A stretch of DNA of 64,000 nt. Source: Mediterraneibacter glycyrrhizinilyticus. GTDB taxonomy: Bacteria; Bacillota; Clostridia; Lachnospirales; Lachnospiraceae. The stretch is from positions 23,425-87,424 of the forward strand of contig NZ_JACJLR010000009.1 in NCBI RefSeq assembly GCF_016902345.1, given 5' to 3'. The notes beneath the pieces were generated by a model that was not told where the DNA came from, did no database searches, and saw only the letters and a list, made by a program, of their open reading frames with translations. This document shows positions 49,939 through 59,094 of this stretch, piece after piece; the stretch's first letter is position 1; each line of letters opens with the position of its first letter. The position numbers and the translations under genes were made by a program.

Positions 49939-51804
49939 ATGAGAAAACTGGCATTAAACGATGAAATACTGCTAAGTATCGAGAAACCTGCCCGCTATAT
50001 CGGCGGTGAGGTAAACTCGGTTATGAAAGATGCCGGGAAGGTAGATATCCGTTTTGCGATGTGCTTCCCGGACGTCTATGAAATCGGGGAATCCCATCTG
50101 GGAATCAAGATTCTCTATGATATGTTTAACCGCAGGGAGGACGTGTGGTGCGAAAGAGTCTACTCACCATGGATGGATCTTGACAAAGTGATGCGGGAAA
50201 AAGACATCCCGCTTTTTGCCCTGGAGTCACAGGATGCGGTCAGAGATTTTGATTTTCTGGGCATTACGATCCAGTTCGAGATGTGCTATACCAATATTCT
50301 GCAGATTCTGGAACTAAGTGGTATCCCTCTGCATGCCTGCGACCGGTCTGAGAAGGACCCTATCGTGATCGGAGGCGGCCCCTGCGCTTATAACCCGGAG
50401 CCGCTGGCGGACTTTTTCGATATTTTCTATATCGGAGAGGGTGAGACTGTTTACGATGAGTTGCTGGATGTGTACAAAAAATACAAGTCGGCAGGAAAAT
50501 CCAGAAAAGAATTTCTTGAGGCCGCAGCTCAGATCGAAGGGCTCTATGTTCCCCGGTTCTATGATGCAGAGTATCATGAGGATGGAACGCTGAGATCATT
50601 TACACCCAATAATCCGAACGCGCCGGAGAAAATAAAAAAACAGGTAGTCCTGGAAGTGACGGACGCTCCCTATCCGATGAAACCTGTAGTGCCTTTTATC
50701 AAGGCAACCCAGGACCGTGTTGTGCTGGAAATCCAGAGAGGATGTATCCGCGGATGCAGATTCTGTCAGGCGGGGATGATCTACCGTCCCACAAGAGAAC
50801 GGAATGTGGAGAGATTGAAAGAATATGCGCGCGCCATGCTGAAAAACACAGGACATGAAGAGATCTCCTTAAGTTCCTTAAGTTCCAGTGATTACTCGGA
50901 ACTGAAGGAACTGGTCCTGTTCCTGATCGATGAATTCAAAGAGAGGGGGATCAATATTTCCCTTCCCTCTCTGAGAATTGATGCTTTTTCTCTTGATGTC
51001 ATGAGCAAGGTACAGGACGTGCGCAAGAGCAGCCTTACATTCGCTCCGGAAGCCGGTTCCCAGAGAATGAGGGATGTGATCAACAAAGGGCTGACCGAAG
51101 AGGATATCCTGGAAGGCGCAGGACAGGCTTTTGAGGGCGGATGGACAAAGGTAAAACTTTATTTTATGCTGGGGCTTCCAACAGAGACCGAAGAAGATAT
51201 GAAGGAGATTGCCCGTCTGTCTGACCGGGTAGCACGCAGATACTATGAGATCCCCAAAGATCAGAGACAGGGAAAATGTCAGATCACTGCAAGTTCTTCC
51301 TTCTTTGTCCCGAAACCGTTCACGCCCTTCCAGTGGGCATCCATGTATACAGCGGAAGAATATATGAGACGCGCCTCTGTTGTAAAACAGGAATTCCAGG
51401 AGCAGTTAAACAGAAAAAGCCTGCGCTATAACTGGCATGACGCACAGGTAACCGTTCTGGAAGGTGTTATAGCAAGGGGAGACCGCCGCATCGCAAAGGT
51501 GATCGAGCGTGCGTATCGTCTGGGATGCCTTTTTGATTCCTGGACAGAAAGCTTCCGCAATGATCTTTGGATGCAGGCGTTTGAGGAAACAGGTGTTGAT
51601 ATCGGATTCTATAATCTGCGGGAACGAAGACCGGATGAACTCTTCCCCTGGGACTTTATCGATACCGGTGTAAAGAAAACTTTCTTATATAAAGAGTGGG
51701 AACGTGCGATGCAGGGCGTTGTGACGCCGAACTGCAGGATGCAGTGTTCCGGCTGCGGAGCCGCAGGATTCGGAGGGGGTGTCTGTTATGAAGGCCAGAA
51801 TTAA
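49939..51804 (+). CDS. TIGR03960 family B12-binding radical SAM protein
   Basis: 621-residue protein with an N-terminal cobalamin-binding-like region and a radical SAM domain, cluster motif RGCIRGCRFCQAG. The C-terminal end has a Cys-rich NCRMQCSGCGAAGFGGG. The family always goes with the TIGR03936 protein encoded next, and often with RNase E/G and L21/L27 genes, as here. A role in rRNA or ribosomal protein modification is suspected from this context but not proven. Confidence 0.93.
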   Translation: MRKLALNDEILLSIEKPARYIGGEVNSVMKDAGKVDIRFAMCFPDVYEIGESHLGIKILYDMFNRREDVWCERVYSPWMDLDKVMREKDIPLFALESQDAVRDFDFLGITIQFEMCYTNILQILELSGIPLHACDRSEKDPIVIGGGPCAYNPEPLADFFDIFYIGEGETVYDELLDVYKKYKSAGKSRKEFLEAAAQIEGLYVPRFYDAEYHEDGTLRSFTPNNPNAPEKIKKQVVLEVTDAPYPMKPVVPFIKATQDRVVLEIQRGCIRGCRFCQAGMIYRPTRERNVERLKEYARAMLKNTGHEEISLSSLSSSDYSELKELVLFLIDEFKERGINISLPSLRIDAFSLDVMSKVQDVRKSSLTFAPEAGSQRMRDVINKGLTEEDILEGAGQAFEGGWTKVKLYFMLGLPTETEEDMKEIARLSDRVARRYYEIPKDQRQGKCQITASSSFFVPKPFTPFQWASMYTAEEYMRRASVVKQEFQEQLNRKSLRYNWHDAQVTVLEGVIARGDRRIAKVIERAYRLGCLFDSWTESFRNDLWMQAFEETGVDIGFYNLRERRPDELFPWDFIDTGVKKTFLYKEWERAMQGVVTPNCRMQCSGCGAAGFGGGVCYEGQN

Positions 51805-52498
51805 ATTCAGAAAATACGGGGCGCTCCGTTTTATCGGGCATCTTGACGTTATGCGCTTCTTTCAGAAGGTCATGCGCAGAGCAGATATTCCAATCGCATT
51901 TACAGGCGGATTCAGTCCTCATATGATCATGTCCTTTGCAAGCCCCCTTGGGATAGGACTTTCCAGCGAAGGAGAGTATTTTGACATTGAACTTACACGG
52001 CCGATCGACAGCGAAGAAGCTGTCCGAAGGATGAACGAAGCCTGCGTGGAAGGTATCGAGGTCATAAGTTTCCGTCAGATCCGCGAGGAAAAAAAGATGA
52101 CCGGCATGACGATCCTTGCCGGAGCGGATTATCTGGTCAACGTCAGTAGAGGGGCTATGCCGGAAGACTGGGAAGAAAGGTTCCGGGGCTTTATGGCGCA
52201 GCCTGAGATCAAAGTGATCAAGCAGACAAAGAGAAACGAGAAAGAAGTGGACATCCGTTCCCAGATCTTCTGCTGGGAACTCAGAAAAGAAGGCATCTAT
52301 CTTCAGCTTGCTGCGGGAAGTTCACAGAATCTGAAGCCGGATCTTGTCATGGAGACTTTCTGCCGGTTCCTTGGGATTTCTGAAGAGGAAGTCAGGTTTT
52401 CATACTGCCGGCTGGAGATGTACGCATACTCAGAAGAAGGGAAAGACCTTGTCACGCTGGAGTCCCTTGGATGGGACATGGAAGGAGAAGGAGAATGA
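51788..52498 (+). CDS. TIGR03936 family radical SAM-associated protein (DUF2344)
   Basis: 236-residue protein starting MKARIKFRKYGALRFIGHLDVMRFFQKVMRRADIP in part; this basic opening with GHLD is the family hallmark. The ATG at 51788 follows GGAGGGGGTG; it lies inside the end of the preceding gene. Found as a separate gene in Firmicutes and as a fused C-terminal domain of the radical SAM protein in others, so the two proteins very likely act together. Confidence 0.92.
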   Translation: MKARIKFRKYGALRFIGHLDVMRFFQKVMRRADIPIAFTGGFSPHMIMSFASPLGIGLSSEGEYFDIELTRPIDSEEAVRRMNEACVEGIEVISFRQIREEKKMTGMTILAGADYLVNVSRGAMPEDWEERFRGFMAQPEIKVIKQTKRNEKEVDIRSQIFCWELRKEGIYLQLAAGSSQNLKPDLVMETFCRFLGISEEEVRFSYCRLEMYAYSEEGKDLVTLESLGWDMEGEGE

Positions 52499-53736
52499 AG
52501 CGAAAGATTCTGATCGAAAAGACCGAAGGTCAGGTTCGGACCTTTCTCCTGGAAAATGAAGTTGTGGTGGAGATCCACTGCGCCGCTTCATCAGATGAAA
52601 GGAAAACAGAAGGTCACCGGATTGGAGATATCTATATTGGAAAAGTAAAGAATATTGTCCGTAATATCGGCGCCGCTTTCATTGAGATTGAAAGCGGCGT
52701 AAACTGCTATTATGATATGAAAGACGCAGAGAGTGCGATCTTTACGGCGAAGATCGGGAAAAAACCTCTCTGCATCGGCGACGAACTTGTAGTACAGATC
52801 AGCAGGGAGGCGGTAAAGACAAAAGCGCCGACCGTGACAAGCAATATCAGCCTTACCGGAAGATACGCCGTCCTGACCCATGGAAACACACGCATTGGCG
52901 TCTCATCCAAACTGCCCAAAAAGATGAGGGAAGAGTTCAAGGAAAAGCTTTGCTCCTATCAGAATGACCGTTTCGGCATCATTGTACGCACGAATGCAAA
53001 AGATGTGTCCTTTCAGGAGGTAGAAGGAGAAATCCTGAAGCTGAAAGAAGAATATGAGAGGATCTCTGCAGCTGCTCCGACTAGAACCTGTTTTTCCTGC
53101 CTGAAGTCAGCTCCTCCGTCCTATATAACGGATTTGAAAAACGTATATACAGAAGGACTGGACGAGATCGTTGTCGGAGATGCCGAATTGTATGCCAGGA
53201 TACGATCTTTTTTCGAATCAGAATTCCCAGATGGGGCAGAGCTGCTCCGACTTTGTGACGATCCGGATTTTCCTCTTGGAAAGCGTTACGGCACAGAGAC
53301 GATTCTTGAGAAAGCCCTGCGGGAGAAAGTATGGATGCGAAACGGCGGATATCTTGTGATTCAGCCAACAGAGGCTCTCACTGTGATCGATGTAAACTCC
53401 GGAAAGAGCATCGGGAAAGAAAAGAACGAAGCCGGAATCATGAAGATCAATCTGGAAGCCGCAAGAGAGGCGGCTCATCAGATCCGCCTCAGGAATCTCT
53501 CGGGGATCATCATCGTGGATTTTATCAATCTGGAGGAAAAAGAAAATACGGCCGCTCTGCTGAAGGAATTTCGCTGTTGTCTGGCGAGGGATCCGATTCA
53601 GACAACACTTGTCGATATTACGCCTCTGAACCTTGTGGAAGTGACCCGAAAGAAGGTGAGAAAACCTCTTTACGAGACTGTCCAAAGGCGTTATAATAAT
53701 GAACCGAGAGTGTCGGAAGAAAGTATTCCGATGTAA
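52495..53736 (+). CDS. Rne/Rng family ribonuclease, compact form
   Basis: 413-residue RNase E/G homologue. N-terminal S1 domain (GDIYIGKVKNIVRNIGAAFIEI, about 39-62), RNase H-like/5' sensor region, and DNase I-like catalytic part with VIDVNSGKS and IIVDFINLE, whose Asp residues bind Mg2+. The protein ends soon after EVTRKKVRKPLYE and shows no CPxCxG zinc-link motif, which E. coli RNase E and G use for dimerisation. ATG overlaps the preceding stop (ATGA). It may process rRNA or ribosomal mRNA. Confidence 0.92.
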   Translation: MKRKILIEKTEGQVRTFLLENEVVVEIHCAASSDERKTEGHRIGDIYIGKVKNIVRNIGAAFIEIESGVNCYYDMKDAESAIFTAKIGKKPLCIGDELVVQISREAVKTKAPTVTSNISLTGRYAVLTHGNTRIGVSSKLPKKMREEFKEKLCSYQNDRFGIIVRTNAKDVSFQEVEGEILKLKEEYERISAAAPTRTCFSCLKSAPPSYITDLKNVYTEGLDEIVVGDAELYARIRSFFESEFPDGAELLRLCDDPDFPLGKRYGTETILEKALREKVWMRNGGYLVIQPTEALTVIDVNSGKSIGKEKNEAGIMKINLEAAREAAHQIRLRNLSGIIIVDFINLEEKENTAALLKEFRCCLARDPIQTTLVDITPLNLVEVTRKKVRKPLYETVQRRYNNEPRVSEESIPM

Positions 53737-53796
53737 AAAACGTACATATTTATAAATGGAACGGATCATTACAAAAGGTTTGGAGGAAGAGAAAAA

Positions 53797-55116
53797 ATGA
53801 AAAAAGTTGTCAAGTTCGGCGGCAGCTCTCTTGCAAGCGCTGAACAGTTTAAAAAAGTAGGGGAGATCATCCGTCAAGACAGCTCACGAAGATATGTCGT
53901 GCCGTCCGCACCGGGAAAACGTTTCCCAAATGATATCAAAGTGACGGACATGCTCTATGACTGTTATGAGACTGCAGTCAGCGGAGAGGAATTTGCTGAC
54001 AAATTGGAGAAGATCGAGGAGAGATATCAGGAGATCATTGACGGCCTGAAACTGGATTTTTCACTGGAAAAAGATTTTGCAGTCATCAGTGAAAATTTCA
54101 AAAAAGGCGCCGGAAAAGATTATGCTGCATCCCGCGGAGAATATCTGAACGGGAAAGTTATGGCGGCTTATCTTGGAATCCCGTTTGTGGATGCGGCGGA
54201 AGTTGTTCGTTTTGACGAGGATGGAAGTTTTAATGACGCAGTTACCGACGAACTTCTCGCCGGACGTCTGGCTGATCTTGAAAGAGCCGTCATACCGGGA
54301 TTTTATGGTGCTAAGGAAGACGGGACCGTTGTAACCTTCTCCCGAGGCGGTTCAGATATCACCGGATCTCTGGTGGCGCTTGCAGTCCATGCTGACCTGT
54401 ACGAGAACTGGACCGACGTGTCCGGATTCCTCATTGCGGATCCCAGGATCGTCCGGAATTCAAAGTCCATTGAGATCATCACATACAAGGAACTGCGCGA
54501 GCTTTCTTACATGGGGGCCAGCGTACTCCATGAAGATGCGATCTTCCCGGTCCGGAAAGTGGGGATCCCGATCAACATCAGAAACACAAATGCACCGGAG
54601 GATAAAGGAACGCTGATCGTCGAGAGTACCTGCAGAAAATCCAAATACACGATCACAGGAATTGCCGGAACCGATGGTTTTGCGGCGATCACAGTTGAGA
54701 AGGCGATGATGAACTCCGAGATCGGATTCTGCCGCAAAGTGCTGCAGGTATTCGAGGAGAACAATGTGTCGATCGAGCATATGCCTTCCGGCATTGATAC
54801 GATGACGATCTTTGTACACAAAAACGAATTTGAGGAGAAAGAGCAGAAGATCCTTGCTGATATCACCAAGGCTGTGAATCCGGATCATATTGAGCTGGAA
54901 TCTGACCTTGCACTCATCGCGATCGTAGGAAGAGGAATGAAATCTACAAGAGGTACGGCGGGACGTATCTTTTCTGCTCTGGCACATGCCCATATTAATG
55001 TCAAGATGATCGATCAGGGATCCAGCGAGCTGAATATTATCGTTGGAGTGCGTCACGAAGACTTTAAGAACGCGATCCGTGCTCTGTATGAAATTTTTGT
55101 TCTGACTCAGCTGTAA
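53797..55116 (+). CDS. lysC: Aspartate kinase
   Basis: 439-residue enzyme phosphorylating aspartate for Lys, Thr and Met synthesis. N-terminal VVKFGGSSLA binds ATP; SRGGSDITGSL and the SYMGASVLHEDA motif follow; two ACT domains (about 300-439) are the amino-acid feedback region. It is of the length class of Clostridium aspartokinases. Located 60 bases after the RNase gene and before a CBS protein. Which end-product inhibits cannot be told. Confidence 0.95.
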   Translation: MKKVVKFGGSSLASAEQFKKVGEIIRQDSSRRYVVPSAPGKRFPNDIKVTDMLYDCYETAVSGEEFADKLEKIEERYQEIIDGLKLDFSLEKDFAVISENFKKGAGKDYAASRGEYLNGKVMAAYLGIPFVDAAEVVRFDEDGSFNDAVTDELLAGRLADLERAVIPGFYGAKEDGTVVTFSRGGSDITGSLVALAVHADLYENWTDVSGFLIADPRIVRNSKSIEIITYKELRELSYMGASVLHEDAIFPVRKVGIPINIRNTNAPEDKGTLIVESTCRKSKYTITGIAGTDGFAAITVEKAMMNSEIGFCRKVLQVFEENNVSIEHMPSGIDTMTIFVHKNEFEEKEQKILADITKAVNPDHIELESDLALIAIVGRGMKSTRGTAGRIFSALAHAHINVKMIDQGSSELNIIVGVRHEDFKNAIRALYEIFVLTQL

Positions 55117-55191
55117 TATACCGGACCTGTATCTCTCGGAGCAGAAGTACGTTACAGAATATTCATGACGAGAAAGGCGGACGATACAAAA

Positions 55192-55611
55192 ATGAACATT
55201 CTATTCTTCTTGAAACCGAAAAACGAGGTTGCTTATATCTATGATTACAGCACACTCCGTCAGGTTCTTGAGACGATGGAGTATCACAAATATGCATCGA
55301 TCCCAATGCTGAACAAAAAAGGGGAATACACGGGTACGATCACCGAGGGAGACCTTCTCTGGGGAATCAAGAAATATACAAACCTTAATCTGAAGGAAGC
55401 AGAGAATATCTTCATACAGGATTTTCCCAGAAGGGCAGATTATGAGGCTGTCTCAGCGGATTCTGATATGGAGGACCTGATCCAGAAGGCGATGAACCAG
55501 AATTTCGTACCAGTGGTTGATGATCAGAAAAAGTTCATCGGGATCATCACCAGAAAGAGCATCATCGAATATTGTTATGAAAAGCTCAAAAAAAGTAATG
55601 AACCCTATTGA
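55192..55611 (+). CDS. CBS domain-containing protein
   Basis: 139-residue protein of two CBS motifs (about 15-65 and 80-130), forming a single Bateman module that usually binds adenine nucleotides or SAM. Segments YKYASIPMLNKKGEYTGTITEGDL (in part) and FVPVVDDQKKFIGIITRKSI are typical. ATG 55192 fits the family start; the frame is open to 55165. No effector domain is attached. It follows lysC by 75 bases, suggesting a sensing role linked to amino-acid metabolism or ribosome genes; speculative. Confidence 0.85.
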   Translation: MNILFFLKPKNEVAYIYDYSTLRQVLETMEYHKYASIPMLNKKGEYTGTITEGDLLWGIKKYTNLNLKEAENIFIQDFPRRADYEAVSADSDMEDLIQKAMNQNFVPVVDDQKKFIGIITRKSIIEYCYEKLKKSNEPY

Positions 55612-55637
55612 CTTATCAAAAAGTCATATGCTATACT
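55608..55637 (+). promoter_or_regulatory. Promoter of the rplU-prp-rpmA operon
   Basis: -35 TTGACT (overlapping the CBS gene stop), 18-base spacer, -10 TATACT, with about 80 bases of leader. Confidence 0.75.
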
Positions 55638-55642
55638 ACAAC

Positions 55643-55722
55643 AGTATGCCGCACAGTGAGGTTTTAAAGCTCTGCTCATGCAGACACCGCAACTGGCGAG
55701 TAATGATAATAGGAGGTGCCAT
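55643..55722 (+). ncRNA. Probable L21 leader (autoregulatory mRNA element)
   Basis: The 80-base leader before rplU is in the place and size of the L21 leader known from low-GC Gram-positives. It can form short helices (for example GCTCTGC with GCAGA-type partners) ending near the AGGAGGTG site. Placement supports the call more than structure, since I could not fold it rigorously. Confidence 0.45.
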
Positions 55723-56031
55723 ATGTACGCGATTATAGCAACAGGTGGTAAACAGTACAAAGTAGCTGAAGGCGATATCATTAAAGTGGAGAAACTTGGT
55801 GTTGAAGCTGGAGAGACTTATACGTTCGACCAGGTGCTTGCAGTGAGCAACGACAAGCTCGTAGTCGGGAACCCGACAGTTGAGGGCGCAACAGTCACAG
55901 CTTCTGTAGTAGAAAACGGCAAGGCAAAGAAAGTCGTTGTCTACAAGTATAAGAGAAAAACTGGATACCATAAGAAAAACGGACACAGACAGCAGTATAC
56001 AGCAGTGAAGATCGACAAGATCAACGCTTAA
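55723..56031 (+). CDS. rplU: 50S ribosomal protein L21
   Basis: 102-residue large-subunit protein. Starts [14 protein letters not shown] and ends in the basic [17 protein letters not shown] block that binds 23S rRNA. ATG with AGGAGGTG. First gene of the conserved rplU-prp-rpmA operon. Confidence 0.98.
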   Translation: MYAIIATGGKQYKVAEGDIIKVEKLGVEAGETYTFDQVLAVSNDKLVVGNPTVEGATVTASVVENGKAKKVVVYKYKRKTGYHKKNGHRQQYTAVKIDKINA

Positions 56032-56043
56032 TCCTGTGTCACG

Positions 56044-56376
56044 ATGATCAGGGTAACCGTTTATAAGACCAGAAGGCATGAATATATGGGATTCGATGTA
56101 TCCGGCCACGCCGGATATTCCGAAGCTGGCAGCGATATCGTCTGTGCTGCAGTTTCTGCGTTGGTGATCAATGCGGTCAATTCGATCGAGAAGTTCACCG
56201 AAGACGAGACAAGCTGCGTGTCTGACGAGGACACCGGAAGCATCACATTCCGCTTCTCAGAGACGCCGTCCCATGATGCCGGACTTCTGCTGGATTCCAT
56301 GATTCTTGGTCTGGAAGAAATAGAAGACAGCAGTGAACACGAAGAATATATCGACATAATTTTCAAGGAGGTGTAA
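56044..56376 (+). CDS. prp: Ribosomal-processing cysteine protease Prp
   Basis: 110-residue protease that removes the N-terminal extension of L27 in Firmicutes. The catalytic His is in VSGHAGYSE (H22) and the Cys in [11 protein letters not shown] (C35). Placed between rplU and rpmA as in other organisms with extended L27, and the L27 encoded next does carry the matching extension. Confidence 0.95.
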   Translation: MIRVTVYKTRRHEYMGFDVSGHAGYSEAGSDIVCAAVSALVINAVNSIEKFTEDETSCVSDEDTGSITFRFSETPSHDAGLLLDSMILGLEEIEDSSEHEEYIDIIFKEV

Positions 56377-56381
56377 GAACC

Positions 56382-56666
56382 ATGATGAAAATGAATCTTC
56401 AGTTTTTCGCTCACAAAAAGGGAGTTGGTTCTACAAAGAACGGACGTGATTCCGAAGCGAAGAGACTTGGTGCAAAAAGAGCGGACGGACAGTTTGTCAA
56501 GGCTGGAAACATCCTTTACAGACAGCGCGGCACAAAGATCCATCCGGGCCTGAATGTAGGACGTGGTGGAGACGACACTCTGTTTGCGCTTGTAGACGGT
56601 GTTGTAAGATATGAAAGAAAAGGAAGAGATAAGAAACAGGTTTCTATCTATCCGGCAGCGGAGTAA
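56382..56666 (+). CDS. rpmA: 50S ribosomal protein L27 with Prp cleavage site
   Basis: 94-residue precursor. N-terminal MKMNLQFFA followed by [14 protein letters not shown]: Prp should cut after FFA to give the functional N-terminus that reaches the peptidyl transferase centre. ATG follows AAGGAGGTG; two adjacent ATGs exist. Terminator follows. Confidence 0.98.
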   Translation: MMKMNLQFFAHKKGVGSTKNGRDSEAKRLGAKRADGQFVKAGNILYRQRGTKIHPGLNVGRGGDDTLFALVDGVVRYERKGRDKKQVSIYPAAE

Positions 56667-56718
56667 CATATAGGCGAAAAGCAGAGTCGGAACTTTTCAC
56701 TCGTATATTATAATCAGT

Positions 56719-56749
56719 AAGCCTCAGACTTTTCGGTCTGGGGCTTTTG
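56719..56749 (+). terminator. Terminator of the rplU operon
   Basis: AAGCCTCAGAC (56719-56729) with GTCTGGGGCTT (56736-56746, one mismatch), loop TTTTCG, followed by TTGT. Just beyond it lies a 12-base near-direct repeat (GACATTAACTGA, GACGTTAACTGA) in front of obg. Confidence 0.8.
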
Positions 56750-56790
56750 TGACATTAACTGATCATGACGTTAACTGAAAAGGAGTATTT

Positions 56791-58074
56791 ATGTTTGCAG
56801 ACAGAGCAAAAATATATATCAGATCAGGAAAAGGCGGAGATGGCCACTGCAGTTTCCGGCGTGAACTGTACGTCCCAAATGGAGGACCGGATGGCGGAGA
56901 CGGAGGAAAAGGCGGAGACCTGATCTTCGAAGTGGACAAAGGGCTCAATACCCTTGCAGATTACCGCCACAGGCGAAAATACGCAGCAGGAGACGGTGAA
57001 CAGGGCGGAAAGCGCCGGTGCCACGGCAAGGACGGAAAGGATCTTGTCCTATATGTCCCGGAAGGCACCGTCATCAAGGAAGCGTCGAGCGGCAAGGTGA
57101 TCGCCGATATGTCCGGAGAAAACAAAAGACAGGTTGTCCTCAAAGGAGGAAAAGGCGGGCTGGGAAACCAGCATTTCGCGACTGCCACCATGCAGGTGCC
57201 AAAATACGCGCAGCCCGGACAGCCGGCAAGAGAGCTGGAAGTCAATCTGGAGCTGAAAGTGATCGCGGATGTGGGCCTGATCGGTTTCCCCAATGTCGGT
57301 AAATCGACCCTTCTTTCCCGTGTGACCAATGCAGAGCCAAAGATCGCTAACTATCACTTTACCACCCTGAACCCGAACCTGGGTGTAGTGGACCTGGAAG
57401 GTGCGAAAGGATTCGTCATGGCGGATATCCCCGGTCTGATCGAAGGGGCTTCCGAAGGAGTTGGACTGGGGCATGAATTCCTCCGCCACATTGAGCGGAC
57501 CAAGATGATGATCCACGTAGTCGATGCGGCAGGAAGTGAAGGGCGTGATCCGGTAGACGATATCTATAAGATCAACGCAGAACTCGAAAACTATAATCCG
57601 GACATCGCAAAGCGCCCCCAGGTGATCGCGGCAAACAAGACGGATCTGATCTATGACGGGAGCGAAGAGCAGATCAAAAGGCTGAAAGATGAATTTGAGC
57701 CGAAGGGAATCCGTGTATTTCCGATCTCCGGTGTGTCCGGAAAAGGAATTTCCGAGCTTCTCTACTATGTGAGTTCTGAACTGGGGAAAATGGATGACAC
57801 CCCGGTTGTGTTTGAACAGGAATTTTTCCCGGAAGATGAGCTGATCTACGAGGATCTTCCGTATACTGTGGAGAAGGATGGCGAAGTATATGTTGTAGAG
57901 GGACCGAAGATTGAGAAGATGCTGGGATATACAAATCTTGATTCGGAAAAGGGATTTGCATTTTTCCAGAAATTCCTCAAAGATACCGGAATCCTCGATG
58001 AACTGGAAGCGTCCGGAATCCAGGAAGGCGATACAGTAAAAATGTATGGCCTGCAGTTTGATTACTATAAATAA
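56791..58074 (+). CDS. obg: GTPase Obg/CgtA
   Basis: 427-residue ribosome-assembly GTPase. Gly-rich Obg domain (1-158), G domain with G1 GFPNVGKST, switch II DIPGLIEGA and NKTD, and the C-terminal OCT domain (about 345-427) found in Gram-positive Obg. ATG after AAGGAG. Heads the conserved run obg-yhbY-nadD-yqeK-rsfS. Confidence 0.98.
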   Translation: MFADRAKIYIRSGKGGDGHCSFRRELYVPNGGPDGGDGGKGGDLIFEVDKGLNTLADYRHRRKYAAGDGEQGGKRRCHGKDGKDLVLYVPEGTVIKEASSGKVIADMSGENKRQVVLKGGKGGLGNQHFATATMQVPKYAQPGQPARELEVNLELKVIADVGLIGFPNVGKSTLLSRVTNAEPKIANYHFTTLNPNLGVVDLEGAKGFVMADIPGLIEGASEGVGLGHEFLRHIERTKMMIHVVDAAGSEGRDPVDDIYKINAELENYNPDIAKRPQVIAANKTDLIYDGSEEQIKRLKDEFEPKGIRVFPISGVSGKGISELLYYVSSELGKMDDTPVVFEQEFFPEDELIYEDLPYTVEKDGEVYVVEGPKIEKMLGYTNLDSEKGFAFFQKFLKDTGILDELEASGIQEGDTVKMYGLQFDYYK

Positions 58075-58137
58075 GGCGTATATTCCGACAGCGGAACAAA
58101 AGCGCCGCGTGAATAGACAGAGACAGGAGAAGAAAAT

Positions 58138-58428
58138 ATGACCACAAAACAGAGAGCTTATCTCAAAAGCCTTGCCATGACTACGGAACCGATCTTTCAG
58201 ATCGGGAAATCCAGCATGACCCCCGGGCTCACCCAGGCAATCTCTGAGGCGCTGGCCGCACGGGAACTGATCAAGATCAGTGTCCTGCAGAACTGTGCCG
58301 ATGATCCCCGGGAACTTGCCGAGATCATTGCAGAGAGGACCCACTCGGAGATCGTACAGGTGATCGGAAAGAAGATCGTTCTTTACCGTGAGGGCAAGGA
58401 TGAGAAGAAAAAGATTATTCTTCCGTGA
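58138..58428 (+). CDS. yhbY: YhbY family RNA-binding protein
   Basis: 96-residue CRM-domain protein that binds pre-50S particles. Starts TTKQRAYLKSLAMTTEPIFQIGKSS and keeps the GKKIVLYRE end. It follows obg and precedes nadD as in many Firmicutes. Confidence 0.94.
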   Translation: MTTKQRAYLKSLAMTTEPIFQIGKSSMTPGLTQAISEALAARELIKISVLQNCADDPRELAEIIAERTHSEIVQVIGKKIVLYREGKDEKKKIILP

Positions 58429-58473
58429 TCTTACGCAGAGAGGATATAGAGTTTCATTGCGAGGAGTTACATT

Positions 58474-59094
58474 ATGAAGATTGGAATCATGGGAGGGACC
58501 TTTGACCCGATCCATATCGGGCATCTCCTCCTCGGAGAATTTGCATATGAAGATTTTGGACTGGATCAGATCTGGTTCCTGCCTAACGGGAACCCTCCTC
58601 ATAAGGATACGGCGGCAAACGAAGGTGAACTGAAAGACGCCCTGTTCCATCGTGTGGAGATGGTGAAGAAAGCCATTGAGGGGATTCCCTACTTCCGGAT
58701 CAATCTGTGTGAGGCGGTAGTAGATTTTCATTCTTATACGTACAGAACAATGCAGATGTTCAACCGGCTTTATCCGAACGATGACTTCTTTTTCATCCTG
58801 GGAGCGGATTCCCTGTTTTCCATTGAAAAATGGATGTATTTCAGGGAAATCTTTCCCACATGTACGATCCTCGCAGCCATGCGGGATGACAAGGATGCAG
58901 AGGAGATGAAACGTCAGATCGGATATCTGAGAGAAAAGTACGGCGCCAGGATCGAACTGCTCCAGGCGCCGCTCGTAGAGATCTCTTCCACAACGATACG
59001 TACGCGCATCAGCAGCAGACGGAGTGTCCGCTACATGGTTCCGGATGCAGTGGAAGAGTATATCAAAGAACACAAATTATACAGAGAGCAGTGA
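58474..59094 (+). CDS. nadD: Nicotinate-nucleotide adenylyltransferase
   Basis: 206-residue enzyme forming deamido-NAD from NaMN and ATP. The nucleotidyltransferase motif GGTFDPIHIGHL and the C-terminal ISSTTIRTRI are conserved. GAGGAGT precedes the ATG, and the yqeK gene begins within its last codons. Confidence 0.96.
   Translation: MKIGIMGGTFDPIHIGHLLLGEFAYEDFGLDQIWFLPNGNPPHKDTAANEGELKDALFHRVEMVKKAIEGIPYFRINLCEAVVDFHSYTYRTMQMFNRLYPNDDFFFILGADSLFSIEKWMYFREIFPTCTILAAMRDDKDAEEMKRQIGYLREKYGARIELLQAPLVEISSTTIRTRISSRRSVRYMVPDAVEEYIKEHKLYREQ

Noticed and set aside
57049..59073. Open frame of 674 codons on the minus strand opposite obg, yhbY and nadD
   Set aside because: Antisense shadow of three well-supported genes; no motif, no promoter.
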